Of a stretch of 10,309 nucleotides of DNA, positions 6,990-10,309 are shown one piece after another. Below the pieces are notes generated by a model. It was not told where the DNA came from and ran no database searches. It saw only the letters and a list, made by a program, of their open reading frames with translations. The translations under genes and the position numbers were made by a program. This stretch comes from 43-108 sp001915545 (GTDB lineage: Bacteria; Bacteroidota; Bacteroidia; Bacteroidales; Bacteroidaceae), in contig CABUGV010000063.1 of the NCBI GenBank assembly GCA_902491215.1, forward strand, positions 1 to 10,309. Reading direction: 5' to 3'. Position 1 is the stretch's first letter, and every line of letters begins with the position of its first letter.

Positions 6990-9827
6990 ATGTTTATGAG
7001 ATTCGTTTTTAATATACTGATGTTTTTCATCGGATGTACTTATGTGCATTCGCAGGAATGGATTTCGTCTGGTGTTGAGGCAAAGCCATACACCCGTTGG
7101 TGGTGGATGGGCAGTGCTGTCGATTCTGCCGGTTTGGATAGAAATCTTCGGAAGTATGCCGATGCCGGTATTGGCGGTGTTGAGATAACCCCAATATACG
7201 GTGTAAAAGGAAATGAGGCCAACGAAATACCGTATTTGTCGTCTCGATGGATGTCAATGCTTTCGCACACGGAGAATGTCTGCACATCTTTGGGTATGGA
7301 AACGGAAATGGCTACCGGTACGGGTTGGCCTTTCGGTGGACCTCACATTGACATTGAAGATGCTGCGGCAATGGCTTTATTTCAGCGCTACGATGTTCAA
7401 AGAGCTGATTCGTCTATAGACATATCTTGTAGTGATGATAAGCAGAAGAGCTTTGCTTCGTTGTCTCGTGTGATGGCATACAGATATGAGATGGTATCCG
7501 GCAAACGCAGTTATTCTGACGTTCTCAATCTGACCGACAAGGTTGCTTCCGGTAAACTTCCTCTAAACATTCTTCCTGAAGGACGCTGGGATTTGGTAGT
7601 GCTGTACTGCGGACGTACGCTTCAGATGGTGAAGCGTGCCGCGGTTGGTGGCGAAGGTTATGTGATAGACCATTTCAGTAGAAAGTCTGTCAAAAAATAT
7701 CTTGACCGTTTTGATTCTGCTTTTGTGAAGTCGGCGGTCAAGTTTCCACGTACCTTTTTCAATGACTCTTATGAAGCGTATGGTGCAGATTGGACACCGG
7801 ACTTTCTTTCTGAATTCGAGAGCAGGCGAGGGTATAAACTTGAAAACTTTTTCCCTGATTTCATTTCTGATGACAGTGAACGTACAGATGTCGGCAAGCG
7901 CATTGTTTCCGATTATAGGCAGACGATGGGTGAACTGTTGCTGGAAAACTTTACGTCGCAGTGGACCGACTGGGCGCATTTCCATGGAGCTTTCACACGC
8001 AATCAGGCTCATGGAAGTCCTGCAAACCTGATAGATATCTATGGTGCTGTAGACATGCCTGAATGTGAGGGTTTCGGACTTTCTGATTTCGGTATATCGG
8101 GACTCAGACGTGATGACGGGTTTACTCGGAAAAACGATTCGGACATATCAATGCTGAAATACGCATCGTCGGCATCACATATATCTGGTAAGAAGTTCAC
8201 ATCTTCAGAGACGTTTACATGGCTCACCGAGCATTTCCGTACCTCGTTGTCGCAGTGTAAGCCGGATCTTGACCTGATGTTCGTTTCGGGTGTCAATCAT
8301 GTGGTCTTTCATGGTACATGTTATTCGCCATCAGATGCACAGTGGCCGGGATGGCATTTCTATGCAAGTACCGACATGAGTCCATACAACAGCATCTGGA
8401 GAGATATGCCTGCTTTCTCAAAATATATTGAGCGCTGTCAGGCTTTTCTGCAATGGGGAAAGCCGGACAATGATTTCCTTGTTTATCTTCCTTATTATGA
8501 CATGATATACGAACAGCCGGGACGACAGGTGCTTTTTGATATTCATAAAATGGCACTTCGTGCACCAGAGTTTATAAACGCTGTTAAAAGTATTATAAAC
8601 AACGGATTTGATGCTGACTACATCTCGGATTCGTATCTTCTCAATACTTCCTTCTCTTCAGGCAAGTTGCGTACTTCTGGCGGAGCTTCATACAGCGCTG
8701 TAATTGTACCTGGTGTAAGGTTTATGCCTTGTAAGGTCTTTGAACACTTGCTTGCGCTTGCACGTCAAGGGGCAACAGTGATTTTCATGGATATATTGCC
8801 GTCATCGGTTCCTGGTTATGCGCAGCTTCAGTCTCGTCAAGCACGTATGGACAGCGTTGCGGCGTCTTTGATGCGGAATGTTTCTGTTGATTTCTCATCG
8901 ACGACAGTATCTGAATACGGCAATGGAAATATTGTCTGTTCATCGTCATATAAAGATGCGTTGTGCTATGCTTCAGCTAAACGTGAGTTTATGCGCAGCG
9001 AGTATGGTATGCAGTGCATACGTCGTTCCAACTCGAACGGTTACCATTATTTCATTTCAAATCTTCAGGGACGCGATATAGACGGTTGGATTCCATTGGG
9101 AGTGGATGCATCGGAGGTTGTGGCTTATGACCCTATGAATGGTAAAATCGGACGTATAATGCTCAAGAAAGAGAACGGAAAAACGAAAGTCTACATGCAA
9201 CTTCGTTCTGGCGAATCTTTAATCTTGCGTACGTTTGTAAATAAACCTTCTGATACGATTCCTGATTGGCAATGTTTGAGACTCAATTCGGCTGGAAGCA
9301 TTGACCTTAACAGTGATTGGAGAATGCGCTTCGTAGAGAGTGCACCTGATGCATCTGGCAAAACATATTCTTTTGACGTTCTTCGTTCATGGACGGAGCT
9401 TGAAGATACAGTTTGCCGTGTGCTGATGGGAACGGGACTTTATACTAAGACATTCAATATGTCTGATGTTGAGAAATATGCTGATTGGGTACTTGATCTG
9501 GGTGATGTACGCGAGTCCGCACGTGTAAGGATTAACGGACATGAATGTGGTACACTCTTTGCTGTACCTTACACAATGCGCGTAGGACAGTACCTGCGTG
9601 ATGGTGAGAACACAGTGGAAATAGAGGTGACAAATCTTCCAGCCAATCGTATATCTATGCTGGATCGTCAGGGTGTTGAATGGCGTCGTTTTAAAGACAT
9701 AAACGTTGTCGATTTAAACTATAAACCTGCTTCTTACGCAGATTGGACTCCTGTCCCTTCAGGTTTGCTTGGCGGAGTGAAACTTACCCCTGCAGATGCA
9801 GTTCTTCCTGATGAAGTTGAGGATTGA
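6990..9827 (+). CDS. GH106 alpha-L-rhamnosidase
   Basis: A 945-residue secreted family GH106 enzyme, inverting and calcium-dependent in characterised members, expected to release terminal alpha-L-rhamnose from rhamnogalacturonan oligosaccharides. The N-terminal family signature is clear: KPYTRWWWMGSAV (32-44), GIGGVEITPIYG (60-71) and GTGWPFGGP (110-118). The centre carries NQAHGSP (338-344), DMPECEG (355-361) and SSETFTW (405-411), whose glutamates (358, 360, 407) are active-site candidates; I cannot map them securely onto the catalytic pair of a solved enzyme. A galactose-binding-like beta-sandwich closes the protein (about 775-940, with DLGDVRESARVRING), as usual in the family. The signal peptide ends near HS-Q (residue 21). 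An ATG at 6996 (MRFVFN) would give an equally good signal peptide; 6990 follows a purine run, AGAGAGAA. It is the last gene before the terminator. Confidence 0.92.
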   Translation: MFMRFVFNILMFFIGCTYVHSQEWISSGVEAKPYTRWWWMGSAVDSAGLDRNLRKYADAGIGGVEITPIYGVKGNEANEIPYLSSRWMSMLSHTENVCTSLGMETEMATGTGWPFGGPHIDIEDAAAMALFQRYDVQRADSSIDISCSDDKQKSFASLSRVMAYRYEMVSGKRSYSDVLNLTDKVASGKLPLNILPEGRWDLVVLYCGRTLQMVKRAAVGGEGYVIDHFSRKSVKKYLDRFDSAFVKSAVKFPRTFFNDSYEAYGADWTPDFLSEFESRRGYKLENFFPDFISDDSERTDVGKRIVSDYRQTMGELLLENFTSQWTDWAHFHGAFTRNQAHGSPANLIDIYGAVDMPECEGFGLSDFGISGLRRDDGFTRKNDSDISMLKYASSASHISGKKFTSSETFTWLTEHFRTSLSQCKPDLDLMFVSGVNHVVFHGTCYSPSDAQWPGWHFYASTDMSPYNSIWRDMPAFSKYIERCQAFLQWGKPDNDFLVYLPYYDMIYEQPGRQVLFDIHKMALRAPEFINAVKSIINNGFDADYISDSYLLNTSFSSGKLRTSGGASYSAVIVPGVRFMPCKVFEHLLALARQGATVIFMDILPSSVPGYAQLQSRQARMDSVAASLMRNVSVDFSSTTVSEYGNGNIVCSSSYKDALCYASAKREFMRSEYGMQCIRRSNSNGYHYFISNLQGRDIDGWIPLGVDASEVVAYDPMNGKIGRIMLKKENGKTKVYMQLRSGESLILRTFVNKPSDTIPDWQCLRLNSAGSIDLNSDWRMRFVESAPDASGKTYSFDVLRSWTELEDTVCRVLMGTGLYTKTFNMSDVEKYADWVLDLGDVRESARVRINGHECGTLFAVPYTMRVGQYLRDGENTVEIEVTNLPANRISMLDRQGVEWRRFKDINVVDLNYKPASYADWTPVPSGLLGGVKLTPADAVLPDEVED

Positions 9828-9890
9828 ATGTTTCTGAGTGCGTTACAGCAGTGACGGGCTGATGATGTTGAAAACATGAAATATAAAAAT

Positions 9891-9930
9891 GTGCCTGGCC
9901 GATAATCATTGGTCAGGCACGTTTTGTCTT
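9891..9930 (+). terminator. Intrinsic terminator of the pectin operon
   Basis: GTGCCTGGCC (9891-9900) pairs with GGTCAGGCAC (9911-9920), ten base pairs with one G-U wobble, over a ten-base loop. GTTTTGTCTT follows. It starts 63 nt after the GH106 stop codon. The A-rich stretch before the left arm would allow it to work for transcripts from the right as well, although the wobble pair favours the plus-strand reading. Confidence 0.8.
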
Positions 9931-9974
9931 AGGTGTATAAAGGGATATTCAGTAAATGTCCCTAAAAAGTAATA

Positions 9975-10015
9975 TGGCATATAAAGTCGATAGAGTATAA
10001 TCACTTTATGTGCCA
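9975..10015. repeat. Imperfect inverted repeat of 13 bp with 15-nt spacer
   Basis: TGGCATATAAAGT (9975-9987) and ACTTTATGTGCCA (10003-10015) are complementary with a single T-G wobble. No T-run follows, so a terminator is unlikely. It may be a binding site, an insertion-sequence end structure or a stalled-transcript hairpin. Its place between the operon terminator and the transposase gene points to the mobile element, but this is not proven. Confidence 0.5.
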
Positions 10016-10074
10016 TTATTATTGCCCATTTTCCGTGTTTTTTCATATAATCCTATCTGTTGGACATGACGTTT

Positions 10075-10100
10075 CGGAAGAAGTCTGATGACCTCTTCTG
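10075..10100 (-). repeat. Hairpin just downstream of the transposase gene
   Basis: GAAGAAGTC (10077-10085) and GACCTCTTC (10090-10098) form a nine-position stem around TGAT; the one mismatch becomes a G-U pair in minus-strand RNA. It begins about 20 nt after the transposase stop codon on that strand. There is no clear U-run, so it is not a textbook terminator. It may shield the element's transcript end. Confidence 0.4.
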
Positions 10101-10120
10101 ATCCTGTCTGTAAATTCATG

Positions 10121-10309
10121 TCATGCCGCTTTATCCGATCGGTTTCTGATCTTGTCTATCATCAGTACGGCATTTGCCGTATGTATTCCGAAGAAGATCC
10201 AAAGGATTTCCGTCTTCCTGTTCCTGGCCTTTATCCTTGAGAGCGAGTAATGCTGCTTCTGGGTGCCGAAGCTTCCTTCAAGACGGGTGGCCCTTTCCTT
10301 GGAGAGTTC
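10121..10309 (-). CDS. C-terminal part of a DDE transposase (partial, runs off the window)
   Basis: The minus strand is open from the right edge to a TGA at 10121-10123 and encodes 62 residues; the start lies outside the window. The segment RLEGSFGTQKQHYSL, followed by RIKARNRKTEILWIFFGIH, is typical of the end of IS4/IS5-superfamily transposases of the DDE_Tnp_1_6 kind (IS1182-like). The Glu of EGSFGTQK would be the last catalytic acid, with the downstream Lys seven residues on. The last residues (DKIRNRSDKAA) are charged and look like a natural C-terminus. It is convergent with the operon and separated from it by a terminator. The IS family is a best guess, and whether the whole gene is intact cannot be seen. 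Confidence 0.75.
   Translation of the reverse strand, partial: ELSKERATRLEGSFGTQKQHYSLSRIKARNRKTEILWIFFGIHTANAVLMIDKIRNRSDKAA

Larger units (their letters stand above)
9828..10120. other. Spacer between the operon and the insertion sequence gene
   Basis: This 293-nt stretch contains no ORF that looks coding. It holds the operon terminator (9891-9930), an inverted repeat (9975-10015) and a hairpin (10075-10100) close to the transposase stop codon. The end of the insertion sequence should lie somewhere between about 9931 and 10100, but its terminal repeat cannot be identified without the other end. Confidence 0.6.
10075..10309 (-). mobile_element. End of an insertion sequence (IS1182-like, other end outside the window)
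   Basis: The transposase C-terminus at 10121-10309 shows that an element crosses the right edge. Its left boundary is uncertain: it must lie left of 10121 and probably right of the operon terminator at 9930. No terminal inverted repeat or target duplication can be recognised because only one end is present. The start given here is a conservative minimum that includes the hairpin behind the gene. Confidence 0.45.

Noticed and set aside
1..10309. CRISPR arrays, tRNA or rRNA genes, phage or defence genes
   Set aside because: No spaced direct repeats, no cloverleaf-like segments, no ribosomal RNA signatures and no phage or defence protein motifs were seen anywhere in the window.

Overview
The window looks like Bacteroidales DNA (Bacteroides, Phocaeicola or Prevotella type). 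The reasons are protein families typical of that order (DUF4837 lipoprotein, GH106, GH105, Bacteroidetes-style GH2), a near-absence of Shine-Dalgarno sites, promoter-like TAnnTTTG boxes, and short, AT-rich spacers between co-directional genes. The genus cannot be fixed from the sequence alone.

Layout. Positions 1-409 hold no convincing protein gene. They carry several hairpins, a perfect 10-bp palindrome, a strong intrinsic terminator (289-324) and, just after it, a Bacteroidetes-type promoter (348-377). Positions 410-9827 are one run of five plus-strand genes with gaps of only 16-57 nt: a GH105 unsaturated glycuronyl hydrolase, a DUF4837 lipoprotein, a GH2 exo-glycosidase, a two-domain SGNH rhamnogalacturonan acetylesterase and a GH106 alpha-L-rhamnosidase. 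A strong intrinsic terminator (9891-9930) closes the run. Positions 10121-10309 encode, on the minus strand, the last 62 residues of a DDE transposase, so an insertion sequence lies at the right edge.

How the genes work together (inference from families). The four enzymes fit stepwise dismantling of acetylated rhamnogalacturonan-I pectin oligosaccharides. GH105 removes the unsaturated uronic acid left by a lyase, GH106 removes non-reducing-end rhamnose, the esterase deacetylates the backbone, and GH2 strips a beta-linked side-chain sugar. All four have Sec signal peptides, so they should act in the periplasm or at the surface. No SusC/SusD pair, lyase or regulator is in the window, so this is probably part of a larger polysaccharide utilization locus. 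The DUF4837 gene is the odd member: it has no known glycan role and has its own candidate -7 promoter box.

I see no clear undescribed defence or mobile system. The best leads are the structured, terminator-ended upstream region (a possible small RNA or leader), the DUF4837 gene inside a pectin operon, the C-terminal domain of the GH2 enzyme, and the Asp-to-Asn change in the first catalytic block of the esterase.
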